DNA from: Phylloscopus collybita
Taxonomy: Eukaryota > Chordata > Aves > Passeriformes > Phylloscopidae
DNA length: 64,000 nt
Assembly (NCBI GenBank): GCA_027886175.1
Contig: JAJNNQ010000005.1
Span: forward strand, 749,001 to 813,000
Direction of reading: 5' to 3'
Positions within the stretch are counted from its first letter, which is position 1; the number at the start of each line of letters is the position of its first letter. Positions 36,178-47,777 of the stretch are shown here, in pieces. The notes under the pieces were generated by a model that saw only the letters and a program-made list of their open reading frames with translations, searched no databases and was not told the origin of the DNA. Made by a program: the position numbers and the translations under genes.

Positions 36178-39100
36178 GCTTCATCAGACAGCTACAGCCT
36201 GCTCTGGGTGGGAATGGAGCTCACAAACCAACCTGTCCCAGCCCTGTGGGCTGAGGCAGCTCTGGCTGTGGCCACCCCTCAGCCCAGGGCTCAGCACAGA
36301 GCACAGCTTGTCCTGAGCCCACTCCTCCCACTTGGCCACCCCAGAGGTGAATTTGAACTGGGCCTGGCACAAAGGGACAAGATCAGCATCATCCAAAGGT
36401 GCTTTTATTTCTGTCTTGCTGTTCAGGTAACTTCTTCAAAGGTGGAAAGCTCTCACTGTCTTTCCCCAGTGCTGCAGTGGTTTAATACATGGGACAGTGG
36501 CTGGTCATTCTAACACAAGACTGATTCAATGTCCTCAAGGTAGAAAGAGAACAAATCTTAGGTCTGGGAAGACTTTTCCTGCTCTGTGCTCAGTGCAGCC
36601 ACATCTCATGAGCAGCACAGTCCTCACAGATGCTCTGGTGGGAGTTCCTGCAGAACTGGGTGAGCCACATGGAAAACCTGGGGTTAACTCGTTTTCACTC
36701 CCAAGGAAGTTTTGTGGGGTGCCAGGACTTTGTAATTTGTGCTCAGTAATGATCTTGGGGCCTCATTTTTAAGCATGACAGAGAGGTGTGTGATTAGTTT
36801 TCCAGTTAAAAATCCAGCTCTGTCCTGCACAGAGCCACAGGAGTGGGGCTCAGAGCCTCACTGAGGGAATCACCTCAACACCTCCCTTCACCAACCCCAG
36901 GGCAACTGTTTGTCCTCTCAGGCCCCACAGAATTATCTTTTATTCACTTCAATGCAGCCCTCACTGTCGCCTGGGACGTTTGTGTGAGTGGGGACTTGGA
37001 TCTCTTCCTAGCTTCAGAAAGTTTTTATACTGTAATTTCCAAACTGGTATTTGTAATTAGCCCATAAAAGAAGGTAATGTGTGAAAAGTGTTCAACTGCT
37101 CTTGCCAGGATAGAAAATATATATTGTAATGCATTCAGAAAACATTCCAAGGGTAGAGGATCAAGTGTATTTGATTTTCTCATTCTCTATAATAATCATT
37201 TTTGTTGTCTTGCAAAGCTCCAGCTTTGAAGTGCGACACATAAAGATTCTGCAATACCAGCAACTGTTTCTCTTCAGCTATTTTCCAAGTGATTTGATTT
37301 TCTCAATAGCATTAACTATATGGAGGTCTAACAAGTTGTAATTAATGTATTCAGCCATTTTCTTTTGTGACAGGCTGGAATGTGAGTGACAGCATGAAGG
37401 GAAGAGGCAGAATAGAACTGGATGCTTGAGAAGATTATCATAACATAAAAAGTGACAACTCTCTGGCTCTTGAATAACATATTGTGTTAGTGAAAAGGGA
37501 GGAAAAAGCTATTTCACAAAAAAGCCCAATGGGGCTTAGAATGTTTTTGAGGAGGGGAGAGATTTTCAAAAGCCTTTTTTAGTGTTGGACAGATCTGAAT
37601 AGTGAAGTTCACAAACAGTTTCTCACATGCTGAAGTGTGTGTGCAGTGGGAATCAGAGCACAGGGTGGGATGGGCTCTGCTGGACCCGCTGTGCTTCCTC
37701 GGGCTGCAGGAGCTGCTGGGAGCCAGCACCCTTGGAGAGAGGGCAGGAAAGCAGCTCCAGAGCATGGCTGGGCACTGCAGAACAGGCTCCCCACTCATCT
37801 GTCAGGATCTCAGACTGTGCTGAGCTGCGAGGGACCCACGAGGGTCACCAGAGTCCAGCTCCTGCACAGGACACCCCGAGGATCCCACCGTGTGCTCCGG
37901 AGTTTGTCCAGAGCTGAAGTAGCTGCTCAGCTCATCCCCTGGGGCTGCTTTGCATTTTGGAAGCTGGGATTCCTCCTGGGGAAGATGCCCTGGGTGATTA
38001 AAGAGCGGGGCTGGCAGCCTCTCCTCCCCTGCTGCCATCCATCCACCACAAGGTCATCTCTGCGCTGGCCCCTTCGTGTTTATTTCTGAGCCAATAAAAT
38101 TCCCATTTGCTCTGGCACATTTTGTAATGCACAGCTTTCAGCCCAGGGATTGATTATCTGTATTCCTAGATAAAATCAAAGTGCAGGACTTTAAACAGAT
38201 TTCCACTCAATTATTTCCCCCAGACAGCTGCAATGGTGTTGTCAAACCCCAGAATAACTCGGGAGCGGCCGAGATCTTTGTACCTGTGTTTGCCTCCTGG
38301 CCTTGCTGCGTCTCATTTTCAGTTTTCCTGCTCTTTCCTTCATTCCCAGCCAGCAGGGGAGCAGTGTTTGTGCCCAGCCTGGAGTCCGGGCCTGGCACCT
38401 GAGCAGGTGAATTTGGGGGCAGCCCTGGCTTGCGGAACAAGCTGAACACAAACACCACGAGCACAATCTCATTGTGCCTTTGATCCCACCAGGCTCTTCC
38501 CATCCCACAGGAAATCCTGGCTGACCAGCCAAGGCCCTGGTGCAAAACTGCAGTTCTAGAATGTCTTGGGTGAAAAGTAAAAGATGGGTTTGAAACAGAA
38601 AGAGAGAATTCCTGGCAGGAGCAGCTTCCTCTGCCTGCCCCTGAGTTCGGGTCAAGGTTGTGTTCAAGGAGCCTCAGTTCAGCCATTTAAATGTGTGAAA
38701 GTGAAATTCCTAAGGAAATCAGGAAATTAAAATGGATTTCAAGGAGGATGTTAGAAATCAGAACTGCAGGAGGAGTTGTTAGCACTTGTTCTAATATTTC
38801 AGTTTGGGGCTGGAGGACATTTTTGCACAGGACTTTTTCAATAGAAATATAAATGTAATCCCAGCACGATTTGAGAAGCACATTAATTATGAGCTATACA
38901 GCAGATGGAGGCTTTAAAACTGTATTATTTTGCTTGATTTATTGATGGCTTCTTCAGAATTGCTTTAATTGCCATTTTCTTCTGAATACCTTTAGTATCA
39001 CATTGATAGGTGTAAGACTGAACACTGCCGAGAGAAAAAGATGTACTATTTATTCCAAACCAGACATTCAAACTTTCTGATTCATTGGTGTGTTGACATT

Positions 39101-39813
39101 TATTTTACTTACAGTTTAAATTTTTTTTTCTTTTAACACTTCCTGGAATGATCAGTGATTCAAATTATCTTCTCCTTGCCTGGTTCTACAGGAAACCAGG
39201 GCAACAAAAGTGAGTTTTTCAGTTCCGTGCAGACAGTTTTGTAATCCAGAACATTGAGATGCTGGTCAGGGAAAGAGACATTCTCCATCTCTTTCTTGTG
39301 ATATTGAAGTGTAAATTGAAACTGTGGCAACAAAGTCCAGTGTCAGTGATAAGAAATTGCAGGTGTGTGTAGTATGGGATGGATTTGTGCTCGCAAAGGG
39401 ATCACAGGTGGATTAGACAAATAATCAGAAAAGGAACCCGCAGCCAGGCTCTCACTGCAGTCAGCTGCACACAGTTACCCTGTAATTCCAGTCAAGTTAT
39501 TCCAGCTACTCTGATTTACAGAACCACTGAGATTAGGAGCCTTCAAAAATGACTGTAACAGCATCAAAAGAGCTGCTAAAATGTGTGAGTCATGGTGGAG
39601 AGCATCCAAAAAGAAGTTGTGGCACAGGATGACGACATGTCTCCTTTGGGGATGTTTTCATCTCGAATTTTGCTCCATTTCCTTTGTTCCTTGGAGTGCT
39701 GTAGTGCGGGGTGAAGCACACTCTAAGCAGCAGCATGTGGAATAACTGCGTGGTTTTGCAATCTCTGTTAAAGCAGCTGCATCTGTAACTCATTTCATGG
39801 AAGTTTTACTGGC
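36178..39813. other. Single-copy non-coding stretch
   Basis: No gene is recognised. The part at 37080-37480 is AT-rich. A pyrimidine tract ending 'ttatttcccccag' at about 38211-38223 makes a good acceptor-like site, but the frames behind it show no recognisable protein. Confidence 0.5.
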
Positions 39814-39835
39814 TTTTTTTTTTTTTTTTTTTTTT
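39814..39835. repeat. Homopolymer T22
   Basis: 22 uninterrupted T. It could be the poly(A) of a minus-strand retro-insertion extending rightwards, but no source element or flanking duplication is recognised. Confidence 0.9.
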
Positions 39836-40689
39836 CCTTTTACCATATCATACTCGAAGCTCAATAAAGATAAACTTCAAATAATGTCAGTATATCACAG
39901 AAGATTCAAAGCCCTGCAGCTGAGCCCGTATTCCTCAAAGTGCCATTTATGAGCTGAGCTGTTTTAATGTAGTGGTAGAAGTAAACCCAAACATTTGGCA
40001 GTGTCTATATTTGCACCCTTGGGACAGATGATGGAGGAGTTATTTGCTCCAGCCTTTAATCAATTTTAGGTAAACAGCACGAGTGTACCTGGAGCATCCA
40101 TATTTTCTAATTGGCTCTCTTAAATGTGAAGCCTCCCATAACTCAGCGGGGAGATTTACAGCAGGGGAGAGGGGGAGCCAGCAGTCCCCACTTGGAGCTG
40201 TGATGGATCTGCTCCGGCAGCACGAGTGGCAGGAGCTGCAGCTCCCTGCAGGAGCAGAATGCAAACCGTGGGCCATTCATTGCCCTGCAGATCTCTGCTA
40301 ATCCCTGATTTAGCGCCGCCAGAGCTGTTTATTTCACGTGTGCTGAATTCCCTGGGCACAGTCACTTTGTGTTACTCATGCAAGGCCTTCCCGTGGGCCT
40401 CCGGGAGTTTGACAAATCTGCTTTCTGCACTTGGCTGGGGAAGTGTTTGTGGCCACAGAGCCCTGATGCTGAGCTGCAAGATGAGTCCAAGGGGGAGGTG
40501 AGCCTTAGGGCTGCGTCCAAAATCGTACAGGACGTGGCAGGACTGAGTGGAGGAAAGGCACAAGAGAAGAGCGATGGTGAAAAATGGCTTTGCTTTTTTC
40601 ATGCATTTCATTTCATCTGGCTTCCCTTGGAGTCTCCTCCCGAGTTTGGTGGCCCCAGACTGACCCAAAGGCCTGTGACCATGTGCCAA
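39836..40689. other. Non-coding spacer
   Basis: Mostly unique DNA, AT-rich at first and GC-rich after 40130. No exon or RNA gene is supported. Confidence 0.45.
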
Positions 40690-40822
40690 GCAAGACTCAA
40701 TGTCAGGGCCACGCTGGATGGGGCCTGGAGCCCCCTGGGATGGTGGCAGCTGTCCCTGCCCGTGGCAGGGGGACAGTGTTTGATGTTCAATGTCCCTTCC
40801 AGCCCAAACCATTGCATCCTGC
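40690..40822 (+). mobile_element. CR1 LINE 3'-end fragment, sense orientation
   Basis: The plus strand reads 'gtccctgcccgtggcagggg' then 'atgttcaatgtcccttccag' and 'cccaaaccattgcatcctg'. This is the sense CR1 tail running to near its end. It is about 130 bp, 5'-truncated and diverged. Confidence 0.87.
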
Positions 40823-43136
40823 CATGTGTTTGCTGTCCCTTGGCCTCACCCCTGCCTCCTGTCTGCCAGGGACAGCTCTGGTGCTCCAGAAGCAGACACT
40901 CTCCTGCTTTCCTGCTTTTACACTCTGTGTTTGTGTGAGCCCTGGGGGTGTGGCAGGGCTCGGTAACTCCCAGGTGTTCCAGAGGCAGCTTCCCAAAGTG
41001 CAGCGAGCCTTTCCCAGCTCTGGCTCCTGTGACAGCACACACACAGAGCTCTGCTTGAGGCAGCCCCTTAAGAGCAGCATTTTGCACGATATTCTGCATT
41101 TTCAGCGAGTTGGGGACACCCTTCGTTAAGATTCAGACTTTATGCACTGATTACTTCTCCTCTGCTACAGCTTAACTTCTCCTGCATGGCTTAACTTTAA
41201 ACCCAAGTGAAAGGAAATCCAATAAAGATAAATGAGATGTCTTTAAAGGATCCAACAGGAAATTCAGTATTGTCAGCAATGAATGTGAAGATACAGTGAG
41301 TTGAGGAACTTGAGGATGATGGGTTCTTTATGAGGTTACATCTGTTCACAAAGGCTTGGAAGTATTTAAGATAATTAATTGCTTTAGGAGCAACACTTCT
41401 TCAAATTCTCATGTCTGTGATTCTCTGTGTTCCTGTCTAGCCCCAGAGCTGGGTGCATAATGTAGCAGCTTGAAGCTGATGGCAGCAGTGTGCAGTAAGC
41501 ACTGACAAAACCAGCCCAGTTTCCTGTGGAGTTCCTCAGGGACGGTGTGTTTAATGTGCTTTTTGAACAACAAGACCTGCCTCCCTTTCAGGTCTCCTGG
41601 TGTCAGTGGTGACCAGAAGTTTCTGCTGTTCCTGGGGCAGGTAAAAGTCACTGAGCTGTTTGTTCAAAATGGGTCCCCAGTGGTGGGATGAGCAGCTGTA
41701 CAGTGCCCAGGAAGAGCCATCTCCAGATGTATTCCCTGTATTTGAAAGGAATTAATTCCTGCCAGGACTCGGGCTGTCATTGTTGGGTTCTGTCTGCCTG
41801 CTTAGGGTGCCTTGCACCAAGGGTGTCTGTGGGTGCAGAACCAGGGAGGTGCCCAAATTCCTGGGTGCCAGCTCTCCCAGGCTGTGAGTGCGAGGTCAGG
41901 GGGGTTTTGGCTGCTTGAGGAGGAGCAGCCCCTGCCCATGAGGGGCCTGCTCAGAGAGGAGAAGTCTGATTTCCAGGCCAGCTGTGCTGGGTGCAGACTG
42001 TGGGACGCTCCAGGAGGGAGTCCCCCACTGAGGGTGTCACCCCAGAACACCCTCCTGTGGCTCAGCAGCTGCTCCCTGCACGCTGCTTCAGCTCCCTGTC
42101 CAACCCCCTGGGAATGTCCCAAACGCTGGCACTCTCCTTTCCTTAGCAGCCTGTTCTGCCCTGTCTGGTTAATAAGATCTGTGCTGGAGCTGTCATCCCT
42201 GATTACACGTTTCCCTGTTTATGTTGCTTCTTCCCAGTGGTCACCAGCACAAGTGGCTCTGGGAATCCTAATGCATTTCCTTTTCTTCTCGTGTATGAAT
42301 GCCTGCAAACCAATCAAAACAACCAGCCTACTTTGATTGTGTATTTTATTTCTGCTGAAAGGTTCAGATGGAATGAAAATAAAATGTTCATTGAGCAAAC
42401 ACAGATTTTCCAGAAGAAACAGGCGCATTTAACTTGTTTTGAAAGATGGATGAACACTATTAGTTTTGATATATTCTATATATATCTTCTCACTTGACAA
42501 TTGTTATTTAAAGATTTAGTTCTGGGTTATTGCTGCACTTATGTTGTAGAGTCGTTTTACACCAACGCACGGATCAGTAACTTAATTATAAATAAGTGGG
42601 TTTAAGGCAAATGTAATGGGAATCATGTTTTCTGAGCCAGAGTGTGCTTGGTCTCAGCTGTGGGGTGAGCTGGTGGCATGGGGGGTGTCCCACTCCCACC
42701 AGAGTGTCCTGGGGTGCTGAGCCTGGGCTGGTGCTGGGGCAGGGCTGTGCTGGGCACATTCCAGGAGAGGATAACCTGGAGAGCCAGAGCACCCAGGAGG
42801 GTCACCCGAGCTCGGTGTGGATGTGGGGGTGTAGAGCTGCTGCACACACAGTTCCAGGGTGTCTGCCCCCGGAGAGGCAAAAAGGATGCTGGGACAAGGT
42901 AGCACAGGGTTTTATTTTTACACTCAGCAGGCAAAGTGTGGGTATTGTTCAGCCTGAACCCCTTGATGCATACCATTGTCAATATTAATTTTACATCCTT
43001 TCAAAAGCATCTTCAAAATGTCTATTAAAATATTTAATTGCAAGGTGCTTTTTTTTTGCTTCATCTCTCTCACCTACCTTGTTCTTTGTCTCAGAAAATG
43101 AGGCACTTGAGACTTTGACAGTGAGGGAGGGGAAGC
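40823..43136. other. Single-copy non-coding stretch
   Basis: No gene is recognised. Open frames of up to about 180 codons overlap each other in the GC-rich part (41780-42130) and carry no domain. AT-rich sequence at 42280-42600 and 42980-43060 precedes a CpG-rich block. Confidence 0.5.
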
Positions 43137-43620
43137 GATCAAAATGTGCGAGGGCAAGAGCAGCAAGCCCCGGAGCCCCGTGCCCGGGAGGTTAACCCCG
43201 GGCTCCTGGAGGATTTGCAGGGCTTGGGAGGGAAACGGGCTGCTTGGAGCTCGGAATTCCTATTCGAGAGCCGCCAGCCCCGTTCCTCGGCTGCAGCCGC
43301 GGCTCCCAGCGCACCAGCAGAGGGGGAAGCAGAGGAATTATCCACTGGAATTATCCCTGCAATCCGAGCTAGGGAGCGTGCCCGTCACCGCCTTCGCGGG
43401 GAGATGAGCGCTGTGCCAGGCTCTGGGGCTTTCAGAGCCCTTCCCCCCGAGGCATTTCTCCTCGTTTTGCCCCTCTCACCCTCCCAGGGTGGGCTCCAGA
43501 AGCTGTGGGGCTCGCTTGCCTGGCCGGATTTAAAGCGTGCGGCTGGGGGGCTGGAGAGGCTGCGGGCAGAGGCTGCGGGCAGAGGGGACCTGGCAGCAGG
43601 TCAAACAAAGAGCCCGAAGC
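43137..43620. promoter_or_regulatory. CpG-island-like segment, candidate promoter
   Basis: I count roughly 30 CpGs in about 480 bp with GC near 60%, against near-absence of CpG in the AT-rich flank on the left. Clusters include 'gagagccgccagccccgtt', 'ctgcagccgcggctcccag' and 'caccgccttcgcggggaga'. A donor-like 'ggcagcaggtcaaa' occurs near 43592. Open frames (87-164 codons) have no recognised domain. It may be the promoter or first exon of an unrecognised or non-coding transcript, or an orphan island. Confidence 0.4.
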
Positions 43621-43681
43621 AAGAGTTTTGTTTTGTTTAGCAAGCCAGGAAACAGTGCTTAGAAATGAGTTACCCAGAAAT

Positions 43682-43759
43682 AGGAGAGGAGAGGAGAGGA
43701 GAGGAGAGGAGAGGAGAGGAGAGGAGAGGAGAGGAGAGGAGAGGAGAGGAGAGGAGAGG
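43682..43759. repeat. (AGGAG)n pure-purine microsatellite, about 15 copies
   Basis: A perfect 78-bp pentamer run, all purine on the plus strand. It lies directly downstream of the CpG-rich segment. Confidence 0.97.
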
Positions 43760-44130
43760 CAGATGGAGTGGCTGCTCACAGGAGCATCTAAAATGCCCCC
43801 AAAGCTGGTGCATTTTGACCAGGGGGTAGGATAAGGGACCAGGACAGAGAACAAACAGAACGAACACTGTTTGGATGTGCTGGATAGGTCAGGCCACAGG
43901 ATCTGAGGAAATTCTCTTTAGAATTAGAAAGAATTAATCAAAGCTATTTTGGAACGAGAAGCAATCATTTTTAACAGCTTGTGGAGATCAGAGGCGGTCT
44001 CAGAACTATCAAAATGCAAATATAGATCCTAAATGTAAAAGGAAAAAATACAGTCCAGTTTATGATTGACTAAAAAGCCTAACAGATTCTTGGAAAGGCT
44101 CTGAGATTAATCAGTGAAAAAAAAAAAATC
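43760..44130. other. Non-coding spacer
   Basis: AT-rich unique sequence ending in an A12 run at 44117-44128. Nothing else is seen. Confidence 0.5.
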
Positions 44131-44203
44131 AGCACACCCAGGGCACACCCGGGACGCACCCAGGGCACACCCAGGGCACACCCGGGGCACACCCGGGGCC
44201 CAG
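44131..44203. repeat. Short GC-rich tandem repeat (11-12 bp, about 6 copies)
   Basis: The unit 'gcacacccaggg' and variants ('gcacacccgggg', 'cgcacccaggg') are repeated in tandem immediately after an A12 run. Confidence 0.85.
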
Positions 44204-44799
44204 TGCAGCCCTGGGCCGGGCACAGCCCCAGCTCCCCCCCTGCCCCCTGCCCTGCCCGAGGCTCTGCAGAGCTCTCCTGCCTCTGCCAGCCTGGCGCCAT
44301 GGGGAGATGAAGCTTGGCAATTCATGAAACACACGGAAAATGGGATTTCGCTCAGGAGACTGACGGGAAGGACTTTCAAAGCACGTTACATCCTGCGTGC
44401 TGGCATTTGCAGCAGGGAACTTCTGGCCCTGATGCTCTGAAGTGGCGCCCTTCTTCCTAAATACTGCCTCGTGTTCTACAGCAGGAGCAGGGTGACAGTT
44501 CACTGACCCGGGAATGAAGGGGGAAAACGGCATCTCATGTGGAATGAAACGTTTTATTTGATTGCAACACTGAAGCTGCAAGATTTCCTCTTGTGTTTGG
44601 CGTGCAGCCAGTGCAGGCTGAGCCCCGGGGCACAGCAGGACGAGCCTGCTCCAGCAGAGCCCGTCTGTGTCCGTCCCTGTGGGGACATCCAGCCCCACTC
44701 CTGGGCACCTCCTGCTCCTCTGCTCTGCCCACGGTCTTGCCGCATCTCGGGCTGCACCGCAGCAAAGGCACAGCCAGGTTTGGGTCCTGGAGGAAAGCC
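44204..44799. other. Non-coding spacer
   Basis: GC-rich unique DNA without recognised exons. The block 44510-44580 is AT-rich ('aacgttttatttgattgca') and might be conserved. Confidence 0.4.
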
Positions 44800-45022
44800 C
44801 TGGGCAGGGCTGGGCTGGGCTGGGCTGGGCTGGGCTGGGCTGGGCTGGGCTGGGATGGGATGGGATGGGCTGGGCTGGGCTGGGCTGGGCTGGGCTGGGA
44901 TGGGCTGGGCTGGGCTGGGATGGGATGGGATGGGATGGGATGGGATGGGCTGGGATGGGATGGGCTGGGATGGGCTGGGCTGGGCTGGGCTGGGCTGGGA
45001 TGGGATGGGATGGGAATGGGGC
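44800..45022. repeat. (GGGCT)/(GGGAT) pentamer array with G-quadruplex potential
   Basis: About 220 bp of TGGGC and TGGGA pentamers in mixed order, with runs of up to 8 identical units. GGG every 5 bp on the plus strand fits the G-quadruplex pattern G3N2G3N2G3N2G3 many times over. Frames repeating G-W-A-G-L on plus and P-S-P-A-Q on minus are artefacts. Confidence 0.97.
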
Positions 45023-45124
45023 TGTGAATGCGGCTGGTCATGGGGCAGGAGCTGTGCTGGACTGAGCGGCCTCCTTCCCACTCAAGCCTTCCTGAAAGCA
45101 CTTCAGGTGGGATTAAAAACAGTC

Positions 45125-45345
45125 CATATGCTCATGGAATAGCCCAGGTTGGAAGGGACCCACAGGATCATCCAGCCCAGCCCCTGTCTCTGCACAGAGC
45201 CCCCAAATCTCAGCCTGGGCACCCCTGGCAGCGCTACCCAAAGGCTCCTGCAGCTCTGGCAGCCTCGGGGCCGTGCCCATTCCCTGGGCAGTGCCTGCAC
45301 CCTCTGGGGAAGCACCTTGCCCTGAGCTCCAAAGTGTCCTTGGCA
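45125..45345 (-). mobile_element. CR1 LINE 3'-end fragment, longer variant
   Basis: The plus strand reads 'catggaatagcccaggttgg' then 'aagggacccacaggatcatc', followed by 'ctctggcagcctcggggcc' and 'tccctgggcagtgcctgca'. This matches the reverse complement of the CR1 subfamily with the glycine-like 'ggccccgaggctgccagag' segment. About 220 bp remains, the longest CR1 piece here. Confidence 0.9.
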
Positions 45346-46185
45346 GCACCTGGCAGAGGTGTGGGCAGCTGGGCTGGAGCATCCCCAGGCTGCCTCCCAA
45401 CTCCAGAGCTTCAGAGCTGCACTTCATTCAAAATCTGGCACTGCTGTGGGAAATGTTCCGACACAGAGATGGGGAGGAGAGAAGGGAGCTTCCAGTGTGA
45501 CCTCCCTCCCTTCCTGGCAGGAGGAACTTCCCTCGTTTGTGTCTTTTAAATCATCGCAGGTTAAGCTAAGATGGGCTTAGATTTATTTTTATGGATTCCG
45601 TTTTTAAATGCTTTCACTTGGAAAAATTACTTTTAAATTATCTTTATTTTCTGTGAAATTTTCTTTCTTCATCTGTTCCATGGTTTAAAAGTCAACTGCT
45701 TACTCAAGAGAAAACTACTTTGATGTCATGCAAGTAATGAACTCTATAAAGAGGCTTCTGAAAACTTTCAGTTTTGTTCTCAAAATGGCTGATAATGTCA
45801 TTTATTCTTCTTCATCCCTTTTGCACTGCTGCTGAAAGTACAAAAAGAAAGAAAGGGGAAAGCAAACAATACCCTGGGAGTAATAACTGAAATATTTTTA
45901 TGGGAATTAATCCATCTCTTTTCTAAGAATGAGCGAGAAAAGCAGAAATAATTCCACGGAACCAGCAGGAGAAACCCCCAGAGTCTGTCCCTGTCCCTGA
46001 GCTGTCAGCACTTGGCAAGGGCTGGAGGTGGGGTGAAAATAGACAAGTGCAGGGAGTGCTGAGGGGCTGAGCTGGGGCAGGTGTGGCCAGAGCCAGGGGA
46101 GGGCAGAGCCTGGCAGAGGCTGCTCGGAGCAGGGCCTGGCTGGACATGGGGCTGGGAGCCACCTGCTCTGGAGGCCACTGCTGGG
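45346..46185. other. Non-coding spacer
   Basis: AT-rich single-copy DNA at 45560-45910, then GC-rich towards the next array. No gene is recognised. Confidence 0.5.
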
Positions 46186-46396
46186 GGACACTCGGTGTGG
46201 GGACACAGTGTGGGGTCACTCACTGTGGGGTCACTCAGTGTAGGGTCACTCACTGTGGGCTCACTTGGTGTGGGGTCACTCACTGTGGGGTCACTCACTG
46301 TGGGGTCACTCACTGTGGGCTCACTTGGTGTGGGGTCACTCACTGTGGGGTCACTCACTGTGGGGTCACTCACTGTGGGGACACTCACTGTGGGGT
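46186..46396. repeat. 15-bp minisatellite, about 14 copies, with 60-bp higher-order unit
   Basis: The unit 'ggggtcactcactgt' is repeated, with every fourth unit in the centre changed to 'gggctcacttggtgt'. This gives a 60-bp super-repeat visible at 46258 and 46318. I count ten GGGTCA hexamers. Because 15 is a multiple of three, a regular five-residue peptide (T-V-S-D-P on minus) is encoded without meaning. Confidence 0.96.
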
Positions 46397-46796
46397 CAGC
46401 CCTGCCAGGGTCCCCCTGCAGTCCCAAAGCTCACTGTGCTGCTGCTGCTGGTATGAGAGAACTTCCTTACAAACCTGCAGACTGACCCCTTGCAGATGAA
46501 GTTACGAAATTCCCCCGAGCTGCCTGCTCAGGACTGTCATTCTTTCTGGCCAGAAATTGAAAGGGAATCAACAAAAAGATCCAAAGAACGCAGAGCAGGC
46601 AGAGTTCCTTTCAAGTGGCTCCCGTGGCACATCCCTGCCTGGCAGAAGCCAGTGCCTATTTCTAGTCTGGGTTTGTTTAGCTCCTGCTCCCCTGTGCCTC
46701 GTGAGGCTTTTTCCTTTGCTTCCCAGAGCTGCCTCTCCTCAGAAACTGCTCCTGTGCGGGGATCCTGCACCTGGACACCTCTCAGATGGGGGAGCT
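46397..46796. other. Non-coding spacer between two arrays
   Basis: Unique sequence of mixed composition with no recognised exon. Confidence 0.5.
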
Positions 46797-47777
46797 GGCC
46801 TGGAGTAACTCTCTGTGCCTCATTTCCAGCCACAGGCCTGGAGTAACTCTGTGTGCCTCATTTCCAGCCACAGGCCTGGAGTAACTCTGTGTGCCTCATT
46901 TCCAGCCACAGGCCTGGAGTAACTCTGTGTGCCTCATTTCCAGCCACAGGCCTGGAGTAACTCTGTGTGCCTCATTTCCATTCACAGGCCTGGAGTAACT
47001 CTGTGTGCCTCATTTCCAGCCACAGGCCTGGAGTAACTCTGTGTGCCTCATTTCCATTCACAGGCCTGGAGTAACTCTGTGTGCCTCATTTCCAGCCATG
47101 GGCCTGGAGTAACTCTGTGTGCCTCATTTCCATTCACAGGCCTGGAGTAACTCTGTGTGCCTCATTTCCAGCCACGGGCCTGGAGTAACTCTGTGTGCCT
47201 CATTTCCAGCCATGGTCCTGGAGTAACTCTGTGTGCCTCATTTCCATTCACAGGCCTGGAGTAACTCTGTGTGCCTCATTTCCAGCCACGGGCCTGGAGT
47301 AACTCTGTGTGCCTCATTTCCATTCACGGGCCTGGAGTAACTCTGTGTGCCCCATTTCCATTCACAGGCCTGGAGTAACTCTGTGTGCCTCATTTCCAGC
47401 CATGGGCCTGGAGTAACTCTGTGTGCCTCATTTCCAGCCATGGGCCTGGAGTAACTCTGTGTGCCTCATTTCTATTCACAGGCCTGGAGTAACTCTGTGT
47501 GCCTCATTTCCAGCCACAGGCCTGGAGTAACTCTGTGTGCCTCATTTCCAGCCACAGGCCTGGAGTAACTCTGTGTGCCTCATTTCTATTCACAGGCCTG
47601 GAGTAACTCTGTGTGCCTCATTTCCAGCCACAGGCCTGGAGTAACTCTGTGTGCCTCATTTCCATTCACGGGCCTGGAGTAACTCTGTGTGCCTCATTTC
47701 CAGCCATGGTCCTGGAGTAACTCTGTGTGCCTCATTTCCAGCCATGGTCCTGGAGTAACTCTGTGTGCCTCATTTCC
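46797..47777. repeat. 38-bp minisatellite, 26 copies
   Basis: Each unit reads 'ggcctggagtaactctgtgt' then 'gcctcatttccagccaca', with alternative ends ccattcaca, ccagccatg and ctattcaca. I counted 26 'gagtaactct' cores. Copies are nearly identical apart from these ends, pointing to recent expansion or homogenisation. Each unit carries a pyrimidine tract plus CAG, resembling a splice acceptor. Confidence 0.98.

Noticed and set aside
38211..38400. Possible exon after the acceptor-like ttatttcccccag
   Set aside because: The frames behind it give no recognisable protein and no convincing donor was found at the end.
43144..43640. Met-starting open frames in the CpG-rich segment (87 and 164 codons)
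   Set aside because: No recognised domain and no clear exon boundaries. GC-rich sequence is stop-poor, so these are expected by chance. Kept only as part of a promoter candidate.
44800..45022. Interstitial telomeric repeat
   Set aside because: The unit is GGGCT/GGGAT, a pentamer, not the vertebrate TTAGGG hexamer.
46005..46427. Regular T-V-S-D-P repeat protein
   Set aside because: The 15-bp unit is divisible by three and gives a five-residue repeat by arithmetic alone; the other frames are open as well.
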